Below are positions 36,564-44,686 of a stretch of DNA of 64,000 nt, one piece after another. A program made the position numbers and the translations under genes. Position 1 is the stretch's first letter, and each line of letters opens with the position of its first letter. Source of the stretch: UBA961 sp041191145 (lineage in GTDB: Bacteria > Bacteroidota > Ignavibacteria > Kapaibacteriales > UBA961); assembly GCA_041191145.1 (NCBI GenBank), contig JBEEPK010000004.1:1-64000 (forward strand). The letters run 5' to 3'. A model generated the notes under the pieces. It did not search any database. It was given only the letters and a program-made list of their open reading frames with translations, and was not told the DNA's origin.

Positions 36564-37538
36564 TTATGATGCTCTTTCGATCACGAAATGAGCAAAGTCT
36601 GTCAATGCAGTTTTATAGACTGATTCAGGGAATATCTCTAGCAATTGTATGGCCTCCTCAATCAAAGCTTCTGATTTGCCTTGAGCATATTCAATGCCTC
36701 CTTGTTGCTTCACAAATGACATGATAAATGCAATGTCTGCTGATTGCAAGTTCCCCTTTTTGATCATTCCCAGAATACTTTTTGCTTCACTTTTTGAAGC
36801 GGATCGCAATGCATGAATGAGTGGCAATGTGATTTTCTTTTCCTTCAAATCATTTGCATAGGGTTTGCCGATCAAATTCGTTCTACTCACATAATCGAGC
36901 AAGTCATCACGAATCTGAAAAGCTAGTCCAACCAATTCGCCGAATCGGGTGATATTATCAATGCTCTGTGTATCATGAGTTGCACTTCGCGAACCAATTT
37001 CACAACAAGTGCTAATCAAAGATGCCGTTTTATCGCCTATGATTTTGAAATATGTCTCTTCATCAATATTCAATTGTCGACTTTTCTGCATTTGTAGAAG
37101 TTCGCCCTCGCTCATTCTTTGCACAGCTTTGCTAGTAGCTTTTAAAAAGGCAAACTCCTCTTTGTCAACAGCGATGTGGAGTCCTCTCGATAGCAAATAA
37201 TCGCCAACCAATACTGATGCTTTGTTTTTCCATAATGCATTAATTGAAGGCATTCCCCTTCTTTCACCCGCATCATCCACCACATCATCATGAACCAATG
37301 TTGCCGTATGCAGTAATTCCACCATGGAAGCGCCCACGAATGTTCTATTCGTTGTACCACCACATAATTCAGCACTTAGAAAAACAAGTGTGGGGCGAAC
37401 TCTTTTGCCTCTTTGGCGGAGAATATAGCGGATGACAAGATTCAGCAGTGGTACATCAGTCCGCATTTGCTCTCTGAAATACGGATGAAATGCTTCAAGT
37501 TGATGATTGACGACACTGCTGATTTTGGCAATTGACAT
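36564..37538 (-). CDS. Polyprenyl diphosphate synthase (trans-isoprenyl)
   Basis: A 324-residue prenyl elongating enzyme. The first Asp-rich motif is ATLVHDDVVDDAGERRG and the second FQIRDDLLDYVS; KRVRPTLVFLSAELCGG and SEGELLQMQ also match. It would extend allylic diphosphates with IPP, most likely to make the side chain of menaquinone for the respiratory chain, although chain length cannot be read from sequence alone. It lies six bases downstream of tatC in the same direction and probably shares its promoter at 38.4 kb. Confidence 0.93.
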   Translation of the reverse strand: MSIAKISSVVNHQLEAFHPYFREQMRTDVPLLNLVIRYILRQRGKRVRPTLVFLSAELCGGTTNRTFVGASMVELLHTATLVHDDVVDDAGERRGMPSINALWKNKASVLVGDYLLSRGLHIAVDKEEFAFLKATSKAVQRMSEGELLQMQKSRQLNIDEETYFKIIGDKTASLISTCCEIGSRSATHDTQSIDNITRFGELVGLAFQIRDDLLDYVSRTNLIGKPYANDLKEKKITLPLIHALRSASKSEAKSILGMIKKGNLQSADIAFIMSFVKQQGGIEYAQGKSEALIEEAIQLLEIFPESVYKTALTDFAHFVIERAS

Positions 37539-37543
37539 GAGTT

Positions 37544-38299
37544 TTACTCAATTGATGTGAACGGTTCTTCCTTTTTACGAGCAAAAACCGTTACGAGAAT
37601 ACTGATTTCATAAAGAACCCAAAGAGGAGCTGCAAAAACAAGTTGGCTGACGGGATCTGTGCTGGGCGTCAATGCCGCGGCCAATACTAGAATGACAACA
37701 ATGGAGTGTCTGCGATACTTTCGAAGCATCTCCGGACTGATTATTCCGATTTTGGAAAGGATATACGCAATCATCGGCAATTCGAAAATCAATCCTGCAC
37801 TTAAAAGCGTTGTGGTAATGAAGCTAAAATACTCTGTCACATCGATGCTGTTCTTAATAAGACTAGAACCAAAGGAGGCAGTAAAAGACAGCATCACGGG
37901 AATCATAATCCAATATGCAAATGCAACTCCGGCCAAAAAGCAAAAAGAAGTGTAAATCGTGATTTTTCCTGCCCAACGCCTTTCTTTCTCATATAGTCCG
38001 GGAGCAATGAATTTCCATAGCTGATATAAAGTATATGGCATGGAAATGATTAATCCCGCCATAATGACAACTTTGAAGTAGAGAAAGGCTTGGCCAAAAG
38101 GACGGAGGTTTTGTAATTCCATATTCACGGAAGCAGCAGGCTTTAACAAAACCCAATTCATGAGTTGATCAACAAATGCCCCTGCAATAATGCAACCGAT
38201 CACTATTCCAAGAACTGCAAGACCAATTCTTAGTCGCAATTCTTCGAGATGATCAAAGAAACTCATTTCAAACTGCTCACCGGCAGGAGTCTTGGCCAT
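37544..38299 (-). CDS. tatC: Sec-independent protein translocase TatC
   Basis: A 251-residue six-helix inner-membrane protein, the receptor subunit for folded proteins with twin-arginine signals. The N-terminal MSFFDHLEELRLRI contains the conserved Glu pair that binds the signal, followed by YTLYQLWKFIAPGLYEKER and the late AALTPSTDPVSQLVFAAPLWVLYE. TatA/B are not adjacent. A good Bacteroidota-type promoter lies about 95 bases upstream. Confidence 0.97.
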   Translation of the reverse strand: MAKTPAGEQFEMSFFDHLEELRLRIGLAVLGIVIGCIIAGAFVDQLMNWVLLKPAASVNMELQNLRPFGQAFLYFKVVIMAGLIISMPYTLYQLWKFIAPGLYEKERRWAGKITIYTSFCFLAGVAFAYWIMIPVMLSFTASFGSSLIKNSIDVTEYFSFITTTLLSAGLIFELPMIAYILSKIGIISPEMLRKYRRHSIVVILVLAAALTPSTDPVSQLVFAAPLWVLYEISILVTVFARKKEEPFTSIE

Positions 38300-38391
38300 A
38301 TGTCTATCCGGTGAATCTCATTCACATGAAATTCATGAGAAAGCGTGTAGAAGAAAATGACAGTGAATTGATGTGAGTATTCAATTCGTCT

Positions 38392-38422
38392 CAAAAATAC
38401 GACAATAAGTACAGCCGACCAA
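38392..38422 (-). promoter_or_regulatory. Bacteroidota-type promoter for tatC and polyprenyl synthase
   Basis: On the minus strand TTG (38420-38422), a 20-base spacer and TATTTTTG (38392-38399) match the consensus, 92 bases upstream of the tatC start. Confidence 0.7.
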
Positions 38423-38657
38423 CGAAGGCATAAATGCGGAGCAATCCTTGTTTTGAAAATACCCTCTGAATTTCCCAAACTCAAACACATGTGGAAAATC
38501 CCTTAAATCCCTGATAATATCGAACATTCAGACTTTTATACATCGAATGTATGCATATTTTAGGGGTGCATTTGCCATGCATGTTTGATGAATTCTATGT
38601 CTTTGGCTATTACATAAAAAAGCAAGAGATTTTTTTTTCAAAAAGAAAATTTTCTAG

Positions 38658-38689
38658 TTGCATTCATGTGGAAAAATTTTCCATTTTTG
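38658..38689 (+). promoter_or_regulatory. Near-consensus promoter for dnaA overlapping a DnaA-box-like site
   Basis: TTG (38658-38660), a 21-base spacer and CATTTTTG (38682-38689, one mismatch to TAnnTTTG). The TGTGGAAAA site lies inside the spacer, which would allow DnaA to repress its own gene. Confidence 0.4.
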
Positions 38690-38865
38690 CATCCCGGTTT
38701 TGCAGGACACACAGTATGATTCCCCCGGATAAACTCCATCCCGCTAGGATTATCCGCATCTGTCTGTTTTTTATACCGTGCTCAATATACCCATGGTGAT
38801 ATCCATGGGGCATTATCCTATGGCTTTTGCTTTGGGACGTCACAGCTATGGAAAGGAGTATCCAA

Positions 38866-40401
38866 TTGGCTAGAAAACGCGACACAATTGATTTGTTTCC
38901 GGGTAGTAAGGAAACACGCCCCGATATTGTTAAGAAGAACACAGTCGGTGATTCAAATAACCTCATTGGTGATATTGGCCAGTCTACAAGGCCTTTGAGT
39001 CCACAAGCCATCGAATATTGGGAAGGCATGTCGAGATTAATTCGCGACAATGTTTCCTCTCAAATGTGGAAGACATGGTTTGAACTCATAAAACCTTTAT
39101 CATGGGAAGAACAAACCCTCACGATTGAAGTCCCTAGTCAATTCTTTGTGGAATGGATCGAGGAGCATTATCGCGACCTTTTGCGCAAAACTCTTAGTCA
39201 AGTGGCAGGAGCAGAAGCTGCATTGCGTTATGAAGTCGTTGTGAGCAAAGGCGAGACATCTCTAGAGGATAGAACTATTCGCATACCCGCTCTAAGAAAT
39301 ACTCCGGCCACTGGTAATCAGTCCGTTTTGCATTTTGCTGGTCAGAGTAGGCAAGCGGAGCCTGATTTTGAATTTCTTTCTGCACTCAATCAGCGCTATG
39401 TATTCGATAATTATGTTCGAGGTGACAGTAATCAATTAGCTGCTTCTGCTGCTTTTGCTGTTGCTGAAAGACCTGGTAAAACTAATTTTAATCCTCTTTT
39501 CATTTATGGTGGAACAGGATTGGGCAAAACCCACCTTGCGCAAGCAATAGGTAATTATATCGTTTCTCAAAAGTCGGGTGCTAGAGTTCTCTACACAAAT
39601 AGTGAGCGATTCACTTTTGAGTATGTGAATGCCATTCAGAACAATAAATTGAATGAATTCACCAATTTCTATAGAAGCGTAGATGTATTGATTGTCGATG
39701 ATATTCAATTCCTTGGTGGAAAAGAAAAAACGCAAGATCATTTCTTCCATACATTTAATGCACTTCATTTATCGGGCAAGCAAGTTGTGCTTACAAGCGA
39801 TAAACCACCAAAAGAATTACTTGATATTGATGCTCGATTGATTTCAAGATTCCAATGGGGATTGTCTGCCGATATTCAACTTCCTGATTTTGAAATGCGC
39901 ATGGCGATCTTGCAAAAGAAGTCACAAGATGAAGGCTTTGAATTGCAACATGAAGTCGCAGAATACATTGCAAAGAATATTAATGGCAATGTAAGAGAGC
40001 TTGAAGGTGCATTGATTAAATTGATAGCGAAGATTTCTCTTGATAGCCGCGTAATGGGAATTGATCTTGCCAAGGAAGTTGTGCAAGGAATCGCAGGAAC
40101 CACCGCTCGTCAACTCAGCATGGATTCTATCGCAGTTGAAGTTTCATCATATTATCAGATTCCTGTTGAGTTACTATCTGCAAAAACACGCAAGCATGAA
40201 GTAGTGATCGCGAGACAAATGACAATGTATCTCATCAAAATGTTAATTGGCACTTCTCTCAAAAGCATCGGTGCACATTTCGGTGGAAGAGATCATACAA
40301 CTGTTTTGCATTCATGTCAGACCATTGATAATTATCTCGGACATGATATCAAAGTCAGAACGGCACTTGAAACATTGAAGAGCAATCTATTGAACCGCTA
40401 A
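38866..40401 (+). CDS. dnaA: Chromosomal replication initiator protein DnaA
   Basis: DnaA binds origin boxes and melts DNA. Domain I (YWEGMSRLIRDNVSSQMWKTWF) is followed by a linker, the AAA+ domain with Walker A YGGTGLGKTHLAQAIGN and Walker B VLIVDDIQFLGG, arginine-rich LDARLISRFQWGL, and the C-terminal DNA-binding signature FGGRDHTTVLHSC. The frame opens at TTG 38827 and has ATG 38848, but AAAGGAG at 38852-38858 sits seven bases before TTG 38866 (MARKRDTIDLFPG), which is preferred (511 residues). About 40 extra residues precede domain I. dnaN is not adjacent. Confidence 0.96.
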   Translation: MARKRDTIDLFPGSKETRPDIVKKNTVGDSNNLIGDIGQSTRPLSPQAIEYWEGMSRLIRDNVSSQMWKTWFELIKPLSWEEQTLTIEVPSQFFVEWIEEHYRDLLRKTLSQVAGAEAALRYEVVVSKGETSLEDRTIRIPALRNTPATGNQSVLHFAGQSRQAEPDFEFLSALNQRYVFDNYVRGDSNQLAASAAFAVAERPGKTNFNPLFIYGGTGLGKTHLAQAIGNYIVSQKSGARVLYTNSERFTFEYVNAIQNNKLNEFTNFYRSVDVLIVDDIQFLGGKEKTQDHFFHTFNALHLSGKQVVLTSDKPPKELLDIDARLISRFQWGLSADIQLPDFEMRMAILQKKSQDEGFELQHEVAEYIAKNINGNVRELEGALIKLIAKISLDSRVMGIDLAKEVVQGIAGTTARQLSMDSIAVEVSSYYQIPVELLSAKTRKHEVVIARQMTMYLIKMLIGTSLKSIGAHFGGRDHTTVLHSCQTIDNYLGHDIKVRTALETLKSNLLNR

Positions 40402-40423
40402 ACTGAATAACGAATTACGGATT

Positions 40424-40456
40424 CAATAAAAAAACCGTCCACATGGACGGTTTTTT
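40424..40456. terminator. Bidirectional terminator between dnaA and smpB
   Basis: AAAACCGTCC and GGACGGTTTT pair around ACAT (40431-40454), with A and T runs on either side. Confidence 0.93.
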
Positions 40457-40457
40457 T

Positions 40458-40928
40458 TTATTCTCCTCTGCGTAAATCACGCTCTATGTCTTTCTTCTTG
40501 AGGTCTTCTCTTTTGTCGTGTAATTTCTTTCCACGAACGATCGCGATTTCAACCTTTACATATGGTCCGGAAAAATACATAGAAAGTGGAATAACAGTCA
40601 TTCCTTTTTCTTGTATTGCCTGCTTGAGTTTTATGCTTTCTTTGTCATGCAAAAGCAAAATGCGGTCCCTTGTTGGATTGTGATTTTCTCTATTGCCATG
40701 ATCATAAGGACTGATATGAGCTCCCATCAACTTTGGCGCGCTTGCATACTTTGATTCAAATAATACATAGCTGTCTTGCAAATTGCATTTACCGGCGCGT
40801 AGCGATTTTACTTCTGTACCCGTGAGTATAATGCCGGCCTCAAGAGTTGAAATTATCTCAAAGTCATGTCTGGCTTTTCGATTTTGTGCAATGACTTTAG
40901 TTTTTCTTTGTTCAGGTTTATCCGACAT
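40458..40928 (-). CDS. smpB: SsrA-binding protein SmpB
   Basis: SmpB binds tmRNA and delivers it to stalled ribosomes in trans-translation. The 156-residue protein shows AQNRKARHDFEI, EAGIILTGTEVKSLRAGKCNLQDSY, the NRENHNPTRDRILLLHDKE-type segment and the basic C-terminal tail (KLHDKREDLKKKDIERDLRR) that enters the decoding site. It lies 48 bases after the TrmH-family methyltransferase gene in the same direction. The tmRNA gene was not found in the window. Confidence 0.97.
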   Translation of the reverse strand: MSDKPEQRKTKVIAQNRKARHDFEIISTLEAGIILTGTEVKSLRAGKCNLQDSYVLFESKYASAPKLMGAHISPYDHGNRENHNPTRDRILLLHDKESIKLKQAIQEKGMTVIPLSMYFSGPYVKVEIAIVRGKKLHDKREDLKKKDIERDLRRGE

Positions 40929-40976
40929 GTTTTATAACTCAAAAATTGGAATGTGCTTGACGCTCAGAGTTAGTAA

Positions 40977-41759
40977 TCATTGCCCAGACTGCACATTCAT
41001 GCAATGATAAAGAGCAATGCCTGTTGCAATTCCCACATTTAATGATTCAGCAGAACCAGCCCCATCAATGCGAATCGGCTTTGTGATGCATGATGATGTT
41101 TCAGGTGACATACCGTGTGATTCACTGCCCATGATCAAGCCCCATGCATTGGGTAAAAGATGGATATCCTTCAATGAGGCATTACTTTCTACGATTAGCC
41201 CAAATAATTCTCCATCCGGAAATCGTGCTTTCCATTCATGTAAGAATTCGGTGAGTGAATTTTCGATATGTACTTGAACCCGTAATATAGAGCCCATGGA
41301 TGCACGAATTGCTTTAGGACTGAATGGATCGGCACAATTACCACCAAGGATCACATGTTTCATTCCGAACCAATCTGCTGATCGCAAAATTGTGCCAAGA
41401 TTCCCGGGATCATTGATGTTTTCCAAAGCCAAAAAAGTTTGAGGTATATTGATTGAAAATTCAGGAATTTCTACGATTGCAAATATGTCTTGCGGATTGA
41501 TTGCATCGCTCATTCTTGAAAATGCCGTTGTGCCTGCTTTGCAAACTTCTATGCCGGCTAGTTCATATTCCTCTGCCAATGACAATGCAGATGATGAAGC
41601 ATCATCAGGTATCACGGCATATTGAATATTGAAACTTGAGGTAAGCAATTCCGAACATATTTTCAATCCCTCGGCAATAAATCTGCCTTGTTCTTCACGC
41701 TCTTTTTTCTTATCAAGAACTCTGATTCGAGCTTGCTCCGCTTTGGAAAGATATTCCAT
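40977..41759 (-). CDS. TrmH/SpoU family RNA 2'-O-methyltransferase
   Basis: A 260-residue SPOUT methyltransferase. The three family motifs are present: NINDPGNLGTILRSADWFG, LIMGSESHGMS and ESLNVGIATGIALYH. An N-terminal substrate-binding part contains RFIAEGLKICSELL. It likely 2'-O-methylates a rRNA or tRNA ribose (RlmB-, TsnR- or TrmH-like), but the target cannot be deduced. It is divergent from hrcA. A TAGATTTG element (CAAATCTA on the plus strand, 41789-41796) lies 30 bases upstream. Confidence 0.92.
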   Translation of the reverse strand: MEYLSKAEQARIRVLDKKKEREEQGRFIAEGLKICSELLTSSFNIQYAVIPDDASSSALSLAEEYELAGIEVCKAGTTAFSRMSDAINPQDIFAIVEIPEFSINIPQTFLALENINDPGNLGTILRSADWFGMKHVILGGNCADPFSPKAIRASMGSILRVQVHIENSLTEFLHEWKARFPDGELFGLIVESNASLKDIHLLPNAWGLIMGSESHGMSPETSSCITKPIRIDGAGSAESLNVGIATGIALYHCMNVQSGQ

Positions 41760-41788
41760 GTATTGGACTCATATTTGAAATTAAAGTA

Positions 41789-41796
41789 CAAATCTA
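41789..41796 (-). promoter_or_regulatory. Bacteroidota-type -7 element for the TrmH-family gene
   Basis: The minus strand reads TAGATTTG, matching TAnnTTTG, 30 bases upstream of the start; the nearest -33 TTG lies at a slightly long spacing of 24. Confidence 0.5.
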
Positions 41797-41837
41797 CAAT
41801 GTATGTACATGAGTATGAAACAATCGATCAAGGTTTG

Positions 41838-41845
41838 TAATTTTG
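41838..41845 (+). promoter_or_regulatory. Bacteroidota-type -7 element for hrcA
   Basis: TAATTTTG matches TAnnTTTG, 22 bases upstream of the hrcA ATG. No CIRCE inverted repeat (TTAGCACTC/GAGTGCTAA) was seen here. Confidence 0.5.
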
Positions 41846-41867
41846 ATAGAACTCGTAAATTGTTTGC

Positions 41868-42926
41868 ATGATGACAGAACACTATCATAGAAATCCACAT
41901 GACAGAGAATTGAATGATCGAGAGAAATCTATTCTTCGCTCAATTGTGCAATCATATATTTTGACGGCCACACCTGTAGGCTCAAGATTTCTTTCGAAGA
42001 CTTCAGAAGAATTTACATTAAGTCCGGCTACGATTAGAAATGTAATGGCTGATTTGGAGGAAATGCAATTCATAAGTCATCCTCACATTTCCGCAGGGAG
42101 GGTTCCCACTGATAAAGGGTATCGGTGCTATGTTGATACTTTAATGGGTGTTCAAGCATTGCCAGAGCAGGAAAGACATGTTGTAAAAGAACAGCTCACT
42201 GCTTTGTCGCAAGAGCAGGCCCTAAAAGACGCATCAAGAATTCTAGGTGCATTGTCTCACTGTCTGGCAATTGTGGAATTACCCCAGATGTCGGATATCA
42301 TCATCAAGCGAGTTCATCTATTGCCTCTTTCATCAGATCGTTTATTGATTGCAATGGAACTGGAGTCGAATATCGTTCGAACTGTCACATTGGAAACGGA
42401 TTTATCAGTGGATTCATCTGCACTTGATCAAACTGCTGAATTCATCAATAGTAGAATCAGTGGTAAATCCATACGATTTGTTCGCGAGCATCTTGTGGAA
42501 ATGATGATGGAAGGAGTAAAAGGTCATCATACTTTACTCAGACTTTTCATCGATTCAGTTGATACTTTGCTCAATCCTCATGCGCTCAATGATGAAAAAG
42601 TTCATATTGCCGGGGCGCAACATTTATTGGAATATCCTGAATTTGATTCTCCGAATCAATTGCGAGGCGTGATAGAATTGGTTGAAAATGAGGATGTGAT
42701 CATTCATTTATTGGATCAAAGAGAGGAAAAAATTGATAATTCCGTGCAGATAGTGATCGGAAATGAAATGAAAGAGCAAAGACTTATAGAATATAGCATG
42801 GTAATGGGATCATACTCGATCAAAGGAGCATATGGATCTATAGGATTGATTGGTCCAAAAAGGATGAATTATGCCAAGATGGTATCATTGGTCAAATATA
42901 TGGGGCAAGTATTGTCTCATGGCTGA
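41868..42926 (+). CDS. hrcA: Heat-inducible transcription repressor HrcA
   Basis: HrcA represses groE and dnaK operons through the CIRCE element and is kept active by GroEL. The 352-residue protein has the N-terminal winged helix (REKSILRSIVQSYI, SRFLSKTSEEFTLSPATIRNVMADLEEMQFISHPHISAGRVPTDKGYRCYVD) and the C-terminal GAF-like part ending in YSIKGAYGSIGLIGPKRMNYAKMV. Usual partners grpE and dnaJ are absent downstream; nuoJ follows instead. No CIRCE site precedes the gene, so it does not seem autoregulated in the usual way. Confidence 0.96.
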   Translation: MMTEHYHRNPHDRELNDREKSILRSIVQSYILTATPVGSRFLSKTSEEFTLSPATIRNVMADLEEMQFISHPHISAGRVPTDKGYRCYVDTLMGVQALPEQERHVVKEQLTALSQEQALKDASRILGALSHCLAIVELPQMSDIIIKRVHLLPLSSDRLLIAMELESNIVRTVTLETDLSVDSSALDQTAEFINSRISGKSIRFVREHLVEMMMEGVKGHHTLLRLFIDSVDTLLNPHALNDEKVHIAGAQHLLEYPEFDSPNQLRGVIELVENEDVIIHLLDQREEKIDNSVQIVIGNEMKEQRLIEYSMVMGSYSIKGAYGSIGLIGPKRMNYAKMVSLVKYMGQVLSHG

Positions 42927-42967
42927 TGAGTTTGGTTTTTTGCGGTGAGAGAAGGCGGAAATTTTAC

Positions 42968-42975
42968 TATTTTTG
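42968..42975 (+). promoter_or_regulatory. Bacteroidota-type -7 element for nuoJK
   Basis: TATTTTTG matches TAnnTTTG, 31 bases before the nuoJ start. The best upstream TTG is 25 bases away, longer than usual. Confidence 0.5.
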
Positions 42976-43006
42976 CGGTTGATTCAGTTATTTCAATGAG
43001 ATTACA

Positions 43007-43519
43007 GTGAATATTCAAGTAGTTCTCTTTTCATTGCTTGCAGTGATAGCCATTGCAACGGGAATTTTGCTCGTAACAAGACGCAATCCTGTTTCTGCAG
43101 CAGTTTCCCTTATCATGCATTTCTTTGCTCTTGCGGGATTATATCTCACTTTGCAAGCTCAATTTATTGCCGCTGTGCAAATTTTGGTATATGCAGGTGC
43201 CATCATGGTGCTGGTTGTTTTCGTGATTATGCTTCTTAACCTTGGTAAAGAAGATACGCTTCAGGAAAAATTCAATCCACGAACTGCTCTTGCAATTGCC
43301 ATGTCATCCGCACTCATCATGCAGATGTTGCTTGCATTTTTGAGTGCGCCAACCGGTTTCAATGAGATCGCCCCTTCAGCAGAAAAAATTGGATCCCCCG
43401 CGGAAATTGGAAATGTATTATTCTCAGGATATATTTTCCCATTTGAAGCTATTTCATTGTTATTGCTTGCTGCGGTAATGGGATCAATCATATTGGCTAA
43501 GCGAAATATAGAAGACTAA
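43007..43519 (+). CDS. nuoJ: NADH-quinone oxidoreductase subunit J
   Basis: NuoJ is a membrane subunit of respiratory complex I in the proton-pumping arm. The 170-residue protein has five helices and the conserved GLYLTLQAQFIAAVQILVYAGAIMVLVVFVIMLLNL in its middle. The start is GTG 43007. Only nuoK follows before a terminator; the other twelve subunits are elsewhere in the genome. Confidence 0.95.
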   Translation: MNIQVVLFSLLAVIAIATGILLVTRRNPVSAAVSLIMHFFALAGLYLTLQAQFIAAVQILVYAGAIMVLVVFVIMLLNLGKEDTLQEKFNPRTALAIAMSSALIMQMLLAFLSAPTGFNEIAPSAEKIGSPAEIGNVLFSGYIFPFEAISLLLLAAVMGSIILAKRNIED

Positions 43520-43551
43520 TCATTACATTGAAAGTCCATACAGAGTAAATC

Positions 43552-43866
43552 ATGAATCTTACTTCAATACCTTTAGAATATTATTTGGCCTTATCATCAA
43601 TCATTTTTGTGATTGGTGCTGCAGGTGTCATCACCCGCAGAAACGCCATTATCATCTTTATGTGCATTGAAATGATGCTTAATGCAGTGAATCTTACATT
43701 GGTTGCTTTTTCAGCATATCTTGGAGATTCTGCCGGTCAAATGTTTGTATTTTTCGTCATGGCAGTAGCCGCTGCAGAAGCCGCAGTTGGTTTGGCCATT
43801 GTACTTGCTTTGTTCAGATCCAGACAAACAGTATATGTTGATGAAGTAAATCTCATGAAGTGGTGA
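43552..43866 (+). CDS. nuoK: NADH-quinone oxidoreductase subunit K
   Basis: NuoK is a small three-helix subunit of the complex I membrane arm, related to MrpC of Na+/H+ antiporters. The 104-residue length is standard. The conserved glutamates of helices 2 and 3 are visible in IEMMLNAVNLTLVAF and in AAEAAVGLAIVLALFR, which line the proton path. It lies 32 bases after nuoJ and is followed by a terminator. Confidence 0.96.
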   Translation: MNLTSIPLEYYLALSSIIFVIGAAGVITRRNAIIIFMCIEMMLNAVNLTLVAFSAYLGDSAGQMFVFFVMAVAAAEAAVGLAIVLALFRSRQTVYVDEVNLMKW

Positions 43867-43885
43867 GTTTTCAAATACTTAAGAA

Positions 43886-43915
43886 TTAAAACTTCCAATT
43901 GGAAGTTTTTTTTTG
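43886..43915 (+). terminator. Rho-independent terminator after nuoK
   Basis: AAAACTTCCAA and TTGGAAGTTTT form a stem followed by a run of nine T residues. Confidence 0.92.
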
Positions 43916-43919
43916 CTCT

Positions 43920-44165
43920 AAGGTTTAGAATTACTGCAAGAAAAATGCATTAGACTCGTCAACAAGCCCCATTGCGGAAAAATTGTTTCATGTAAGGTTC
44001 AGTCTTGACTGACTGTCTTTACAGTATCGAGTACACCACTCAACTCGATATGGAAGAGCACTCTCTTTCCCACTTTTCGCCACCCAACGATGGCAGTGAT
44101 ATGCTGGATTCACCACCCGGCATATACACGGTTTCGATTGGACCGAATATGGAATAATCTTCCGC
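43920..44165. other. Intergenic stretch without a recognised gene
   Basis: Between the nuoK terminator and the next terminator nothing recognisable was found. Short open frames exist on both strands (for example a minus-strand frame of 60 codons at 43988-44170 and a plus-strand peptide beginning MEEHSLSHFSPPND), but none has a ribosome-binding site, promoter motif or family resemblance. It could be decayed coding sequence. Confidence 0.4.
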
Positions 44166-44167
44166 AA

Positions 44168-44212
44168 CAAAAAATCCCTTCAGATATTTCTCTGAAGGGA
44201 TTTTGTTTTTCT
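44168..44212. terminator. Bidirectional terminator after the cytochrome c gene
   Basis: AATCCCTTCAGA (44173-44184) pairs with TCTGAAGGGATT (44191-44202). On the minus strand it is followed by TTTTGTTG, on the plus strand by TTGTTTTT. Confidence 0.9.
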
Positions 44213-44223
44213 GACTGTTTCAA

Positions 44224-44652
44224 TTACTTGCTTGCTTTTCGTACTTTCTTTACATCAGCTTCTGAAACAATTCCTCCATTGTTTCCCCAAGAATTAAGTA
44301 CAAAAGTGATTACTGCCGCAGCATCCGCATTGGTGTACTTTGCAGGAAGTGGTGTCATCACATTATTGAACTTCTTTCCATTGACGGTAATAGGTCCTTT
44401 CAAACCATTGACCACATTGTCGGTAACAACTTTTGCGCCTTTGGTTTTAACATAATCAGATCCTGCAAGTGGAGGATAGACTGTTGACAATCCTTGGCCA
44501 TTTGCTTGATGACATGTTTTGCAATACTCAGTATATACAACTTGACCTCTTTTCATGAGAGCTGCTTTATCAGGGCCTGCTGCTTGCATGATATTGGAAA
44601 AAAAGAATAAACCAATAATTGCAATCGTGAATTGCATGAACGATGTTTTCAT
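44224..44652 (-). CDS. Small exported c-type cytochrome
   Basis: A 142-residue periplasmic or membrane-anchored monohaem cytochrome. The ATG at 44652 follows AGAGGAAT and gives a leader (FTIAIIGLFFFSNIMQA); the frame is open to 44682. The haem motif is CKTCH in VVYTEYCKTCHQANGQG, and the Met ligand is probably in NNVMTPLP, as in class I cytochromes of cytochrome oxidase gene clusters. It is last in the ccoG-fixH-TauE/SafE run and may donate electrons to the cbb3 oxidase. That role is inferred from context. Confidence 0.9.
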   Translation of the reverse strand: MKTSFMQFTIAIIGLFFFSNIMQAAGPDKAALMKRGQVVYTEYCKTCHQANGQGLSTVYPPLAGSDYVKTKGAKVVTDNVVNGLKGPITVNGKKFNNVMTPLPAKYTNADAAAVITFVLNSWGNNGGIVSEADVKKVRKASK

Positions 44653-44686
44653 CGTATTCCTCTGTTTATAAATGTGAAACATATTA

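Larger units (their letters stand above)
38300..38865. other. Leader of dnaA with DnaA-box-like sites, candidate oriC
   Basis: No convincing gene in this 566-base stretch between divergent tatC and dnaA. It holds two TGTGGAAAA sites (38490-38498 and 38667-38675, the reverse of TTTTCCACA, matching TTWTNCACA), a near match TTATCCGCA at 38750-38758, and A/T-rich tracts around 38520-38690. There are also two inverted repeats: TGGAAAA-A-TTTTCCA (38669-38683) and CCCATGG-TGATAT-CCATGGG (38790-38809). The region could be the replication origin or only the regulated dnaA leader; only a GC-skew plot of the chromosome would decide. Confidence 0.5.

Noticed and set aside
38551..38799. An 82-codon plus-strand frame in the dnaA leader
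   Set aside because: No ribosome-binding site, irregular composition and it covers the DnaA-box-like sites; treated as non-coding.
41797..41867. CIRCE operator for hrcA
   Set aside because: No TTAGCACTC-N9-GAGTGCTAA or close variant is visible in the region or elsewhere in the window.
43988..44170. A 60-codon minus-strand frame before the cytochrome c cluster
   Set aside because: Rich in Cys, Trp and Arg without any family resemblance and without start signals; kept as unexplained intergenic sequence.
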